A stretch of DNA of 64,000 nucleotides from Tepidisphaeraceae bacterium (GTDB lineage Bacteria > Planctomycetota > Phycisphaerae > Tepidisphaerales > Tepidisphaeraceae), in NCBI GenBank assembly GCA_035998445.1, contig DASYHQ010000032.1, positions 179,444 through 243,443 of the forward strand, read 5' to 3'. Under the pieces are notes generated by a model. The model saw only the letters and a list, made by a program, of their open reading frames with translations. It had not been told where the DNA came from and did no database searches. The position numbers and the translations under genes were made by a program. Positions 8,164 to 19,165 of this stretch are shown here, in pieces; position 1 is the stretch's first letter; every line of letters begins with the position of its first letter.

Positions 8164-8922
8164 GACCGGCATCGAGAGATCGTTGACCGGCTGGCTCGTC
8201 GGCCGCGGTGGACGGTGACGCAGCTGCAGCGGGAGATGCGGGTCAGCCGCTCGACGCTGCGGCGCGACCTGTTGGAGTTGGAGGAGCGCGGCGACGTGGT
8301 CCGCGTGCACGGAGGGGTCGTTCACCGCGACTTCCTTCAGGGCGAGCCGACGTTCGACCGCCGCGGCAAGCAGGGCGTCGCGGCAAAGCGCGCGATTGGC
8401 GCGGCGGCCGCGGCGATCGTTGCGGACAATGCCTCGGTCTATCTCGACGCGGGGACGACCAGCTTGGAGGTCGGGCGTCGCCTGCTGCTGCGGCCGGACG
8501 TGAAGCTCTTCACTCATTCGCTGCGCCTCGCCGCCGACGCCGCGTCGTCCGATGCGCCGGCGAGCGTCGTGCTCGTCGGCGGCGAGGTGCGCAAGGTCAG
8601 TCAGGCAGTGGTGGGCGCGCTAACGCTGGACTGGCTTAAGCAACTTCGCTTCGACGTCGCGTTCGTCGCGGCCTCGGGGGTGACGGCTGAAGGGGTGAGC
8701 ACGACGGAGCTGAGCGAGGCGGGCGTGAAGCAGGCGATCGCCGACCGCGCTGCCAAGGTTGTGCTCGTGGCCGACGCCGCGAAGTGGGATGCGCCCGCCG
8801 CCGTGCGGTTCGCCGCGTGGCGGCGCTTCGACACGTGGGTGGTCGACGCCGCCGTCCCGCGGGCGGCGCGTGCCGCCGCCGAGGCGGCCGGGGTAAAAGT
8901 GATCGTCGCAAAGGAAGGGTAA
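8152..8922 (+). CDS. DeoR family sugar-responsive transcriptional regulator
   Basis: The product has 256 residues. An N-terminal DeoR winged helix (about 5-56: RHREIVDRLARRP ... TVTQLQREMRVSRSTLRRDLLEL) is followed by the sugar-phosphate sensor domain with DAGTTSLEVGRRL and AAKVVLVADAAKW. The ATG at 8152 is chosen; a TTG two codons upstream would also work. No Shine-Dalgarno is visible and the likely operator overlaps the start, so the transcript could be leaderless and self-repressed. The stop is 13 bases before the aldolase gene, which heads a run of co-directional sugar genes, so it is most likely their repressor. The effector is probably a phosphorylated sugar made by this pathway. Confidence 0.9.
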   Translation: MFVHDRHREIVDRLARRPRWTVTQLQREMRVSRSTLRRDLLELEERGDVVRVHGGVVHRDFLQGEPTFDRRGKQGVAAKRAIGAAAAAIVADNASVYLDAGTTSLEVGRRLLLRPDVKLFTHSLRLAADAASSDAPASVVLVGGEVRKVSQAVVGALTLDWLKQLRFDVAFVAASGVTAEGVSTTELSEAGVKQAIADRAAKVVLVADAAKWDAPAAVRFAAWRRFDTWVVDAAVPRAARAAAEAAGVKVIVAKEG

Positions 8923-8935
8923 ACCGGTCCCAATC

Positions 8936-9781
8936 ATGCCAATCGCAAGCTTCAAGCAGTTTCGGATGAACCGCCTGTTCAACGCCAAGAGCAAACGCTG
9001 CTTCGACGTCGCCGTCGATCACGGGTTCTTCAATGAAAGCAGCTTCCTCGCCGGCATTGAGGACCTGCCCGCCGCCGTGCGCACGCTCGTCGAGGCGGCG
9101 CCGGACGCGATCCAGCTGACGGCCGGCCAGGCGCCGTTGCTGCAGTCGCTGCCGGGGCGGCACAAGCCCTCGCTCGTGCTGCGCACGGACGTCGCCAACG
9201 TCTACGGAAAGGATCTGCCCCGCCACCTGTTCAGCCGGATGATCGAGGACCCGGTCGGTCAGGCGCTGCGGCTGGACGCGACGTGCGTCGTAGTAAACTT
9301 GTTCCGCATCCCCGAGCAGCCGGAGGTGGCCGACCAGTGCGTGCAGAACATCCTGCGCATCAAGCCCGAGTGCGACCGCTGGGGCATGCCGCTGATGATC
9401 GAGCCGCTCGTCTTCCAGTCGAACGCGCAGGCCGGCGGCTACATGGTGGACGGCGACCCGGCCAAGATCGTGCCGCTGGTGCGCCAGGCGGTCGAACTGG
9501 GCGCCGACATCATCAAGGCCGACCCGACCGACGATGTGAAGGATTACCCCGAGGTCATCCGCACCGCGGGGAGCATTCCGGTGCTGGTGCGCGGCGGCGG
9601 GAAGGTGGCTGATGCGGAGATCCTCAAGCGCACCGCCGCGCTGATGGAGGCTGGGGCTGCGGGCATCGTCTACGGTCGCAACGTGATCCAGCACGCCAGC
9701 CCCGGCGGCATCACGCGGGCGCTGATGGCGGTCGTGCACGATGGGGCTTCACCCGAGCAGGCGATGGGGATGATCAAGTAA
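8936..9781 (+). CDS. Class I (Schiff-base) aldolase, DeoC/FbaB/LsrF-like
   Basis: The product has 281 residues in a TIM-barrel class I aldolase family that includes archaeal-type fructose-bisphosphate aldolase and LsrF. CFDVAVDHGFF near residue 23 gives the conserved Asp, ADIIKADPTDD carries the probable Schiff-base lysine (Lys194), and VLVRGGGKV plus GAAGIVYGRNVIQH form the phosphate-binding loops. It probably cleaves a phosphorylated ketose made by the adjacent PfkB kinase into two trioses. The substrate cannot be told from sequence. It lies directly after the DeoR gene and 42 bases before the oxidoreductase. Confidence 0.85.
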   Translation: MPIASFKQFRMNRLFNAKSKRCFDVAVDHGFFNESSFLAGIEDLPAAVRTLVEAAPDAIQLTAGQAPLLQSLPGRHKPSLVLRTDVANVYGKDLPRHLFSRMIEDPVGQALRLDATCVVVNLFRIPEQPEVADQCVQNILRIKPECDRWGMPLMIEPLVFQSNAQAGGYMVDGDPAKIVPLVRQAVELGADIIKADPTDDVKDYPEVIRTAGSIPVLVRGGGKVADAEILKRTAALMEAGAAGIVYGRNVIQHASPGGITRALMAVVHDGASPEQAMGMIK

Positions 9782-9823
9782 CTCCGGTGGAAGTCCATCT
9801 CGACGAAGGCAACAAGGTGACCT

Positions 9824-10987
9824 ATGGCACGTAAACAGATCCGGTTCGGCATCATCGGCGGGGGGCTGATGGGCCGCGAGTTCGCAAGCGCGGCGGCGCG
9901 CTGGTGCCACCTGTTGGACCAAGACGTTCAACCGATCATTGTGGCCGTCTGCGACCCCAATCCCGCGGCGATCGCGTGGTTCACCGATCACGTGCCGAGC
10001 GTACGGCTGACGACCGGTGACTACGAGGAACTGCTGGCCGACCCGGACGTCGACGCGGTCTATGCTGCCGTGCCGCACAACCTGCACGCGAGCGTCTACG
10101 CCGATGTCGTTCGCGCCGGCAAGCACCTGCTGGGCGAGAAGCCGTTCGGCATTGATTGGTCCGCCAACGGCACGATCCTGGCCGCGATCAAGGAACGACC
10201 TGAGGTGCTCGTCCGCTGCTCGAGCGAGATCCCGTTCTACCCCGGCGCCTATGCGATCGCCGAGATGGTGAGGCAGGGTCGGTTCGGGCGCATCATCGAG
10301 GTCGAGGCGGGGTTTTGGCACTCGTCGGACCTGAACCCGCTCAAGCCGGTCAACTGGAAGCGCCGCGTAGCGACGAACGGCGCCTACGGCTGCATGGGCG
10401 ACCTGGGCATGCACGTGCTGCACCTGCCGCTGCGATTCGGCTGGCGGCCGCGCACGGTGCGGGCGCTGCTGAGCAAGGTCGTCGAGACGCGGCCGGACGG
10501 GAAGGGCGGCAGCGCGCTGTGCGAGACGTGGGACAACGCCACGCTCGCCTGTGACGTAGATGCGCCCGGCGGGCAGTACAGGTTCCCGATGCTGCTGTCG
10601 ACCAAGCGAATCGCGCCGGGCCACAACAACACGTGGTTCATCCGCATCACCGGCACCGAACTGTCGGCCGAGTTCAGCACGAAGGACCCGAAGCGCCTGG
10701 CGACGCTGCCCTACGTGCCCGGCGGCGAGCAGGCTTGGCACGTGGTGGACGTGCCGTACGCGTCGGCCTACCCGACGATCACCGGCAACATCTTCGAGTT
10801 CGGCTTCAGCGACTCGATCGTGCAGATGTGGGCCGCGTTCTGCGACGAGGTCGCGCACGGGCGCACGGGCATGCGCCAACCGCTGTACTGCGCGACGCCC
10901 GAGGAGGCGGCCGGCAGCCACGCGGTCTTCACGGCGGCGCTAGAGTCGCACGAGCGGTCGACGGCCGTCGCGCCGCGGTGGGAGTGA
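9824..10987 (+). CDS. Gfo/Idh/MocA family NAD(P)-dependent oxidoreductase
   Basis: The product has 387 residues. The Rossmann fold starts at once (IRFGIIGGGLMGREFASAA), and the family EKP motif appears as LGEKPFG at about residue 105. The C-terminal alpha/beta domain follows (for example GFWHSSDLNPLKPVNWKRR, GCMGDLGMHVLHLPLRFGW). Members oxidise or reduce sugars, inositols and their derivatives in the cytoplasm. It sits between the aldolase and a sugar kinase, eight bases before the kinase start, so it probably acts on an intermediate of the same pathway. An AAGG site precedes the ATG. Confidence 0.9.
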   Translation: MARKQIRFGIIGGGLMGREFASAAARWCHLLDQDVQPIIVAVCDPNPAAIAWFTDHVPSVRLTTGDYEELLADPDVDAVYAAVPHNLHASVYADVVRAGKHLLGEKPFGIDWSANGTILAAIKERPEVLVRCSSEIPFYPGAYAIAEMVRQGRFGRIIEVEAGFWHSSDLNPLKPVNWKRRVATNGAYGCMGDLGMHVLHLPLRFGWRPRTVRALLSKVVETRPDGKGGSALCETWDNATLACDVDAPGGQYRFPMLLSTKRIAPGHNNTWFIRITGTELSAEFSTKDPKRLATLPYVPGGEQAWHVVDVPYASAYPTITGNIFEFGFSDSIVQMWAAFCDEVAHGRTGMRQPLYCATPEEAAGSHAVFTAALESHERSTAVAPRWE

Positions 10988-10995
10988 GACCGACC

Positions 10996-12764
<1,769 letters not shown>

Positions 12765-12784
12765 GCGCAGCCCGAGGAGCCGTC

Positions 12785-13990
12785 ATGTCCGATCGCCCTC
12801 AACGTCCATCGCCATCGCCATCGCCACCGCCGCCGCCGCCCCTGCGGGTCGTGCAGGGCCAGCCGTCGTGGCGGGTCGCGTCGTCGACGGTCGAGGCCTT
12901 CGTCACGCGCACGGGCGGGCAGCTCGGGCCTGTGACGTTCGACCGAAGCGGACGACGCATCCGGCCACTGTCGGTGGCGCCATGGGCGACCGAGCCGCAC
13001 CCGCGCGGGCTGCCGCCGATGCTGGCGACGCTGCGCGGCGACTTCTTCTGCATGCCGTTCGGTGGCAACGAGCACCCGCACCGCGGCGAGCAGCACCCGC
13101 CGCACGGTGAGACGGCCAACGTGGCGTGGTCGTTTCGATCGCTGACCAAGCAACAGGGACGCACCGAGCTACAGCTGACCCTACGCACGCGCGTGCGACC
13201 GGCGACCGTGACGAAGGTCGTACGCTTGATCGACGGGCACGACGCGGTCTACACGCGACACGTGATCGAAGGCGCGTCCGTACCCATGAACCTCGGTCAC
13301 CAAGCGATGCTGCGCTTCCCGGCGGGCGATGCGACGGGCGCGATCGCGACCAGCCCGTTCGTCCACGGCCAGGTCTACCCCGGTCCGCTCGAGAACCCCG
13401 CGACGGGTGGCTACCAGTCGCTGCGGCCGGGGGCGACGTTCACGTCGCTCGCCGAGGTGCCGGCGCTGGACGGCAGCACGGCCGATCTGTCGCGCTACCC
13501 CGCACGCCGGGGGTTTGAAGATCTGGCGACCGTCGTACATGACGATGCGCTGCGGTTCGCCTGGACGGCCGTCACGTTCGCGGCCGAGGGGTACGTCTGG
13601 CTGACGCTGAAGGACCCGCGCGTGCTGCGGCAGACGATCTTCTGGATCAGCAACGGTGGCCGGCACTACGCGCCGTGGTCGGGCCGACACGTGGACGTGA
13701 TGGGCATCGAGGACGTCACCAGCTACTTCCATGAAGGGCTGGCGGCATCGGCGTCGCCCAACCCGTTCAGCCGCGCCGGTTGGCCGACGACGCTGCGTTT
13801 GTCGCCCCGCTGGCCGACGGTGGTAAACTCGATCATGGCCGTCGCTCCCGTGCCACGCGGGTGCGCGCCGGTAACAGCGGTTGAGGCCGACGATGGCGAC
13901 GGTGGCATCATCCTGCGTGCTGGACGCCGCACGGTCGCCAAGGCTCAAGTTAACCTAAACTTCCTCAGCGACTCTTCGGCTCCGCAGTGA
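12785..13990 (+). CDS. Mutarotase-like protein of sugar operon
   Basis: The product has 401 residues with the ATG preceded by GAGGAG. Residues 7-20 are a low-complexity Ser-Pro then poly-Pro run encoded by CCATCG/CCG repeats, probably a flexible start. The body has features of a galactose-mutarotase-like beta-sandwich (DUF4432-like): FFCMPFGGNEHPHRGEQHP, VYTRHVIEGA, NLGHQAMLRFP and GRHVDVMGIEDVTSYFHEG. These proteins bind aldoses or interconvert anomers. I am not certain of the exact family. It is the fifth gene of the cluster, 20 bases after the isomerase, and may supply the correct anomer or act on a derivative of the sugar. Confidence 0.6.
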   Translation: MSDRPQRPSPSPSPPPPPPLRVVQGQPSWRVASSTVEAFVTRTGGQLGPVTFDRSGRRIRPLSVAPWATEPHPRGLPPMLATLRGDFFCMPFGGNEHPHRGEQHPPHGETANVAWSFRSLTKQQGRTELQLTLRTRVRPATVTKVVRLIDGHDAVYTRHVIEGASVPMNLGHQAMLRFPAGDATGAIATSPFVHGQVYPGPLENPATGGYQSLRPGATFTSLAEVPALDGSTADLSRYPARRGFEDLATVVHDDALRFAWTAVTFAAEGYVWLTLKDPRVLRQTIFWISNGGRHYAPWSGRHVDVMGIEDVTSYFHEGLAASASPNPFSRAGWPTTLRLSPRWPTVVNSIMAVAPVPRGCAPVTAVEADDGDGGIILRAGRRTVAKAQVNLNFLSDSSAPQ

Positions 13991-14024
13991 CCAATCGCGC
14001 CGCGCCTTAACGATAAGACATCGC

Positions 14025-17000
14025 ATGACGACCTACGCCGATCCCGCCCGTCCGACGCCACCGACGCCACCATCCAGTGGCCGCGCGAGCACTTCGTTGC
14101 CGGTGCTGCCAAGCGGCCCCAGCGACAGCACCGACCCGCACCTGGAGGCGATCGCCACCGATCTGCGCCGGCTGGTGCGCGGCCAGGTGCGCTTCGGCCG
14201 GCACGATCGAGCACTGTATGCGACCGACGCCTCGCCGTACCAGGTGGAACCGATCGGCGTGGTGATCCCCGCGGACATCGACGACGTCGCCACCGCCGTG
14301 CGGTACTGTGCCGAGCATCGCATCGCGCTGCTGCCGCGCGGCGGTGGGACAAGCCTCGCCGGCCAGTGCACGAACCGGGCGGTCGTGCTCGACCTGTCGT
14401 CGCTGTGCCGGCGGCTGCTCGACGTCGACGCCGCCAACTGCTTATGCCACGCCGAGCCTGGCATCGCGATCGACGAGCTGAACCGACAACTCGAGGCCCG
14501 CGCACCGGGCCTGCTGTACGCGCCCGACCCCGCCACGGTGGCGCAGGCAACCGTGGGCGGCACGATCGGCAACAACGCCGCCGGTGGGCGGTCGATTCGC
14601 TACGGCCGCACCAGCGAGAACCTTGCTGGCGTCGAGGTGCTGCTGAGCACTGGCGAACGATGCTGGCTCGAACCTGGGGCCGGCCGACGCAGCGCGGTGG
14701 CGCAGCGCTTGGCGCAAGGCGTCGCCGACGTCTGCGTGCGCCACGCCCAACTGATCCGCGAGCGCTTCCCGAAGACGATCCGTCGCAACGCGGGCTACGG
14801 CTTGGACATGGTTCTGCAACAGCTCGACCGCGGCGTGGCGGTGGACGACCTCGACCTGTCGGGCCTGATCTGCGGTAGCGAGGGCACGCTGGCGATCATC
14901 GTCGGCGCCAAGCTGAAGCTGCACCCGGCGCCACGCGCGACCGCCCTGGCGATCGCGTCGTTCCCGTCGCTGGACGCGGCGATGGACGCGGTGAACCCGA
15001 TCCTGGCCACTGGGCCCAGCGCCGTCGAACTGCTCGACGACGTTGTGCTGCGGGCCGCCAAGGGTAACGAGGTCTGCCGGCCGTACGTCGACCTGTTGCC
15101 ACGCACCACGGGTGGTGCCGAGCCGGCGGCCGTGTTGTACGTCGAGTACCAGGGCGCCGACGCCGCCGACGTGGAGGCAGGACTGGCGCGGTTGACCACG
15201 ACGCTGCCGGGCGTGGCAATCGCCGCGTACCGCGACAAGCCGGCGATGCTGAAGGCGTGGGTGTTGCGCAAGAGCGGCGAGGCCCTGCTGCACGGGCTGC
15301 CGGGCCGCCGAAAGCCCCAGACGTTCGTCGAGGACAACGCCGTGCCGGTGGAGCGCTTGCCCGAATTCGTGCGGCGATTCCGTGAGATCGTCGCCCGCCA
15401 TGGCACGCAGGCGTCGTACTGGGCGCACGCCAGCGTGGGCGTGTTGCACGTGCGGCCGATGCTCGATCTGCACGATCCCGCAGACCTGGCACGCATGCGC
15501 GCGATCGCCGTGGAGGTGGCCGACCTGGCCCGCGACTGCGGCGGCGTGATGAGTGGCGAGCATGGCGACGGCCGGGTGCGTGGGCCGCTGCTCGAGCGGT
15601 TCTTCGGGGCGGAACTCGTCGCGGCGTTCGGCGAGGTGAAGCGCCTGTTCGATCCGGTCAACATTCTGAACCCGGGCATCCTCGTCGACCCGGGCCCGGT
15701 CGAGACGATTACCGATCACCTGCGGACCGCAGAGCGCGCTGCGACCGCGCGGGCACCGGTGGACACGTACTTCGACTACGGCGATCAGGACGACTTCGAC
15801 CACGCGGTCGAGCAGTGCAACGGCGCCGGCTTCTGCCGAAAGACCGCCGGCGGGACGATGTGCCCCAGCTATCGCGCCACGTTTGACGAGCGCCACAGCA
15901 CGCGCGGCCGCGGCAACGCGCTGCGCGAGGCGATCCGCGGGCGTCTAAGTGCCGCCGGCCGGCCTGCGTGGGACGACCCGGACACGCACGAGACGCTGGA
16001 CCTGTGCCTCAGCTGCAAGGCGTGCAAGAGCGAGTGCCCGAGCAACGTCGACGTGGCGCGGCTGAAGGCCGAGTACCTCGCCCAGAGTTGGCGCGCCCGC
16101 GGCAAGCCGCCGCTGCGCGCCTGGGTCTTCGGCCACGTTCGGCGGTTGAACCGGTTGGGATCCGTCACGCCCGCCGTCGCCAACTTCGTCTCGAACCTGC
16201 CGCCGGTGCGCGGCATCATGAACGGCGTGCTGAAGCTCGCGCCACAGCGCACGCTGCCGGCGTTTGGGCCAAGCCTGTACCGGTGGTTCGGCAAGCGTCG
16301 GCAACGCGACGGCGGCGGGGCAGTGGCGGCAGGTGGGCGGCAGCGGCGGCCAACGGTGGTGCTGTACGGCGACTGCTTCACGGTCTACAACGACCCGCAC
16401 ATCGGCCGGGCGGCGGTGCAGGTGCTGGAAGCGCTGGGGTACGCGGTCGAACTGCCTCCGGTGGCGTGTTGTGGTCGCGCGATGATCTCGACCGGCCTGC
16501 TGCCCGACGCGATCGCCTCGTCCGACCGCGCGATGGCGACATTGCTCCCGTACGCCAACCGCGATGACGTGGCGGCGATCGTCGTCGGTGAGCCGTCGTG
16601 CTTATCCGCGATGACGGATGACTGGCTGCAACTGAAGCTGTCGACGCCGCTGGCGGACCGCAAGCGGGTCGCCGCGAAGGCGATGTTGATCGAGGACTTT
16701 GTCGACCGCTTCTGGGCGTCGCACCCCAACGAGCCCGCGATACCGGTCGATGCGCCGGCGATCGTGCTGCACGGGCACTGTCACCAGAAGGCCCTATGGG
16801 GCGACGGCACCAGCGCCAGCCTGCTGCGGCGATTGACCGGCGGACGCGTGACAGTGTTGGACTCCGGCTGCTGCGGCATGGCCGGCAGCTTCGGGTACGG
16901 CGCCGACAAGTACGACGTGTCGATGGCAATCGGCGAACTGTCGGTCTTCCCACCGCTGCGGAAGGCGGATCCGGATACGGTGATTTGCGCACCTGGCACC

Positions 17001-17138
17001 AGCTGCCGTCATCAAATTAAGGACGGCACCGGTCGACACGCCTTGCACCCGATCGAGCTGGCCGCTCGTTTGCTTCTGCTTCCACCGGCCGCCGACCCCG
17101 TCGCGACCGCGGCGAAAAATGGGGCCCCGCGAGTCTGA
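14025..17138 (+). CDS. Fused FAD-linked dehydrogenase and Fe-S (GlpC-like) protein
   Basis: The product has 1037 residues. Residues about 35-570 are an FAD-binding (PCMH type) D-2-hydroxyacid dehydrogenase: PRGGGTSLAGQC near 104 and VMSGEHGDGRVRGPLLERFFG near 507. Next come ferredoxin-like cysteine clusters (CNGAGFCRKTAGGTMCPSY near 598 and CLSCKACKSECPS near 662) and two CCG domains (CCGRAMIS near 815, CCGMAGSFGYGAD near 949) that bind Fe-S centres. GlcD-GlpC fusions of this kind oxidise D-lactate, D-2-hydroxyglutarate or similar acids and pass electrons to the respiratory chain at the membrane. As the last gene of the operon it may oxidise an acid end-product of the sugar pathway. Confidence 0.9.
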   Translation: MTTYADPARPTPPTPPSSGRASTSLPVLPSGPSDSTDPHLEAIATDLRRLVRGQVRFGRHDRALYATDASPYQVEPIGVVIPADIDDVATAVRYCAEHRIALLPRGGGTSLAGQCTNRAVVLDLSSLCRRLLDVDAANCLCHAEPGIAIDELNRQLEARAPGLLYAPDPATVAQATVGGTIGNNAAGGRSIRYGRTSENLAGVEVLLSTGERCWLEPGAGRRSAVAQRLAQGVADVCVRHAQLIRERFPKTIRRNAGYGLDMVLQQLDRGVAVDDLDLSGLICGSEGTLAIIVGAKLKLHPAPRATALAIASFPSLDAAMDAVNPILATGPSAVELLDDVVLRAAKGNEVCRPYVDLLPRTTGGAEPAAVLYVEYQGADAADVEAGLARLTTTLPGVAIAAYRDKPAMLKAWVLRKSGEALLHGLPGRRKPQTFVEDNAVPVERLPEFVRRFREIVARHGTQASYWAHASVGVLHVRPMLDLHDPADLARMRAIAVEVADLARDCGGVMSGEHGDGRVRGPLLERFFGAELVAAFGEVKRLFDPVNILNPGILVDPGPVETITDHLRTAERAATARAPVDTYFDYGDQDDFDHAVEQCNGAGFCRKTAGGTMCPSYRATFDERHSTRGRGNALREAIRGRLSAAGRPAWDDPDTHETLDLCLSCKACKSECPSNVDVARLKAEYLAQSWRARGKPPLRAWVFGHVRRLNRLGSVTPAVANFVSNLPPVRGIMNGVLKLAPQRTLPAFGPSLYRWFGKRRQRDGGGAVAAGGRQRRPTVVLYGDCFTVYNDPHIGRAAVQVLEALGYAVELPPVACCGRAMISTGLLPDAIASSDRAMATLLPYANRDDVAAIVVGEPSCLSAMTDDWLQLKLSTPLADRKRVAAKAMLIEDFVDRFWASHPNEPAIPVDAPAIVLHGHCHQKALWGDGTSASLLRRLTGGRVTVLDSGCCGMAGSFGYGADKYDVSMAIGELSVFPPLRKADPDTVICAPGTSCRHQIKDGTGRHALHPIELAARLLLLPPAADPVATAAKNGAPRV

Positions 17139-17180
17139 TTCGCGGGGCCTCAACGGATCCTGATCGTGCCGGTTGGCGAA

Positions 17181-19103
17181 CTAATGCTGGAACGCGCCGG
17201 CGTCGGGTGCCGCATTCAGCGGGCGCGGATTGCCGTCTATATCGGTTAGCGGCGTGATTGGCTCCCAGCGACCCTTGCCCAGTGCCGGACTGCCGGGCTT
17301 CACGCGGAAGTTGGTCATCGAGGGTTCCTGCCAAGTGGTCAGCCAAGGGTCAACGAACAGCGGGTCGGCCACCACGTCGTCGGTGCCCATGATGGGCGGA
17401 AAGCCACCACCGAAGTAGACGTTGTTGGCGCGGGTGATGTTCGTGTTTCCCTTGTCCGATCCATCCTTGTTCACCGTGTTCACCGGTTGGCCGTCGCGCG
17501 CCCACATCACGTTGTTGATGACGCGCGCATCGTTCGTGCGCTGCAGGAAGATCTGGCCCCATCGCAGTTCCGGGCTGGCGCCGTTCATGAAGGCGGTGTT
17601 GTTGATGATGTCCAACTGGTGCGCCTTAAACGCGTGAATGCCGGACCCGCCGTTGTGGGTCGCCACGTTGTTCTGCACGAGCGTGCGGCCGAGGTAGGCG
17701 GCGTTCTGGGTCGGCATGACGATCGAGTCGATGATGATGCCGTTGCCGTCCGACACCTTGCCGATGTGCTTCCACATTATGTACGTGCGGTTCCAGCTCA
17801 CGCGGTTATTGCGCAGCAGCGTCTTGTAGACGTTGCTGGTCGTGTCGAAGTTGAACGTGCCCATCGTGCCCATGCCCGAGGTGGCGTAGATCGTGAACCA
17901 GCTGTTGTAGCGGCTGACGTTGTTCTCGTAGGTGACCCAGTCGGCGTCGGTGAGGCCGATGCCACCGCCGGGGCAGTACTCGGCAAGGCAATCGGCGATG
18001 CGCACGTGATGGGGACCCTTCCCGCCGCGCAGGCCGTTGCCGCTGATGCCGTTGCCATTGGTGGTGGGCAGCGGCTTGCCGATGTCGTCCTTATAGTTGG
18101 CCATCACCCGGTCGGCCTGACCGCGCACGTGCAGGCCGCGCAGCTCGAGGTAGGCGGGCGGCGTGTCCTTGTACTTCTCGTTCCGCACGGTGCCGCCGAT
18201 GCGGATGGCGCACCACGAGTCGACGTTGATGATCGTGGGCGTGTGGCCGGGGTAGTTCTTCACGACGATCCACGCGTCGGGCTCGCCGGCCGACTCGATG
18301 TGCATGATGCCGTCCTGGACGGTGTTTGGCTCCGTGCGGTGGTACTCGCCGTCCATCAGCAGGACGATGTCGCCGGGCTTGGCGAGGTCGACGGCCTTCT
18401 GCGGCAGCTTGAAGGGAGTGTTCTCGGTTAGGCCGTCGTTGTCGTCGGAACCGGTGGGCGACACGTAGTAGGCCGGGCTGGCGTAGCAGACGTTGTCGAT
18501 GCGCAGTGAGTGCGACGCCGACGCCGGGAACGCCGGGCCGGACATGACGTAGGAGATCTGCACGAACGGGTCGGCCGGATTGAACGTGCCCTCGCCAGAG
18601 CGCTTCATGGTTGAAAGGTCAATCGCCGAGCGAACGTAAAAGTCGGGTGCCGCCGGGTAGACGACCGTTTCCAATCCGCCGGTGCGGCGTTTGTTGGCAT
18701 CGAACGATTCGAACCGCACGGTGACGGGTCGGGCGATAGAGGTCGACAGGTCGAACGACAGAGTGAGCTTGCCGAGGTTCGTCTCGGTGTTGGCCGCCGC
18801 CAGCAGGCCACTGGTGAACAGTGCGTGCCATTCACCGTTTGCCTCGCCCACCTCGGCCGTGAGCAGGATCCCACCGGAGGGCTTGTCGGTGCCGGCCTGA
18901 ACGATGGTGCCAATGGGGGCGTGTTCGATCGTCGGTTCCACGGGCAGCGGCGTGGCCGGCATCACGTCTGACGATGCGGACATCCAGGGGTTCGCCCCCT
19001 CGAAGTCGTACCGGAAGATGACGCCACCGATCGCTGGCGACCCCAGAGATGCCGCGATCGTGGTTGCGGCGAGAAGAACCTTAGCATGTAAACACTTGAG
19101 CAT
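17181..19103 (-). CDS. Secreted right-handed beta-helix protein
   Basis: The product has 640 residues. The ATG at 19103 is preferred because GGAG lies eight bases upstream; an ATG four codons earlier is possible. A signal peptide (residues about 1-25, ending PAIGG) leads to a beta-sandwich domain (FRYDFEGANPW ... IDNVCYAS) and then a right-handed parallel beta-helix from about 210 (YYVSPTGSDDNDGLTENTP). The C-terminus PLTDIDGNPRPLNAAPDAGAFQH is the usual end of such planctomycete proteins. The fold is shared by pectate lyases and other polysaccharide-active enzymes, but catalytic residues are not identifiable. It is the last gene of the long co-directional set starting at 30604. Confidence 0.8.
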   Translation of the reverse strand: MLKCLHAKVLLAATTIAASLGSPAIGGVIFRYDFEGANPWMSASSDVMPATPLPVEPTIEHAPIGTIVQAGTDKPSGGILLTAEVGEANGEWHALFTSGLLAAANTETNLGKLTLSFDLSTSIARPVTVRFESFDANKRRTGGLETVVYPAAPDFYVRSAIDLSTMKRSGEGTFNPADPFVQISYVMSGPAFPASASHSLRIDNVCYASPAYYVSPTGSDDNDGLTENTPFKLPQKAVDLAKPGDIVLLMDGEYHRTEPNTVQDGIMHIESAGEPDAWIVVKNYPGHTPTIINVDSWCAIRIGGTVRNEKYKDTPPAYLELRGLHVRGQADRVMANYKDDIGKPLPTTNGNGISGNGLRGGKGPHHVRIADCLAEYCPGGGIGLTDADWVTYENNVSRYNSWFTIYATSGMGTMGTFNFDTTSNVYKTLLRNNRVSWNRTYIMWKHIGKVSDGNGIIIDSIVMPTQNAAYLGRTLVQNNVATHNGGSGIHAFKAHQLDIINNTAFMNGASPELRWGQIFLQRTNDARVINNVMWARDGQPVNTVNKDGSDKGNTNITRANNVYFGGGFPPIMGTDDVVADPLFVDPWLTTWQEPSMTNFRVKPGSPALGKGRWEPITPLTDIDGNPRPLNAAPDAGAFQH

Positions 19104-19165
19104 GTTGAACTCCATGAAGATGACGACCGGACGAGACAGACATCCACGGCCGACGGGACGCGCGA

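Noticed and set aside
12800..12845. CCATCG/CCG tandem run as a possible CRISPR or microsatellite
   Set aside because: It is an in-frame Ser-Pro/poly-Pro coding run at the start of the mutarotase-like gene; no spacer-repeat pattern. No CRISPR array was found anywhere in the window.
14442..15896. 484-codon frame antisense to the FAD/Fe-S dehydrogenase
   Set aside because: Shadow of a well-supported gene; no domain-like sequence.
17487..18431. Plus-strand open frame inside the beta-helix gene
   Set aside because: Val/Asp/Ala-rich shadow of the secreted beta-helix coding strand; no start signal.
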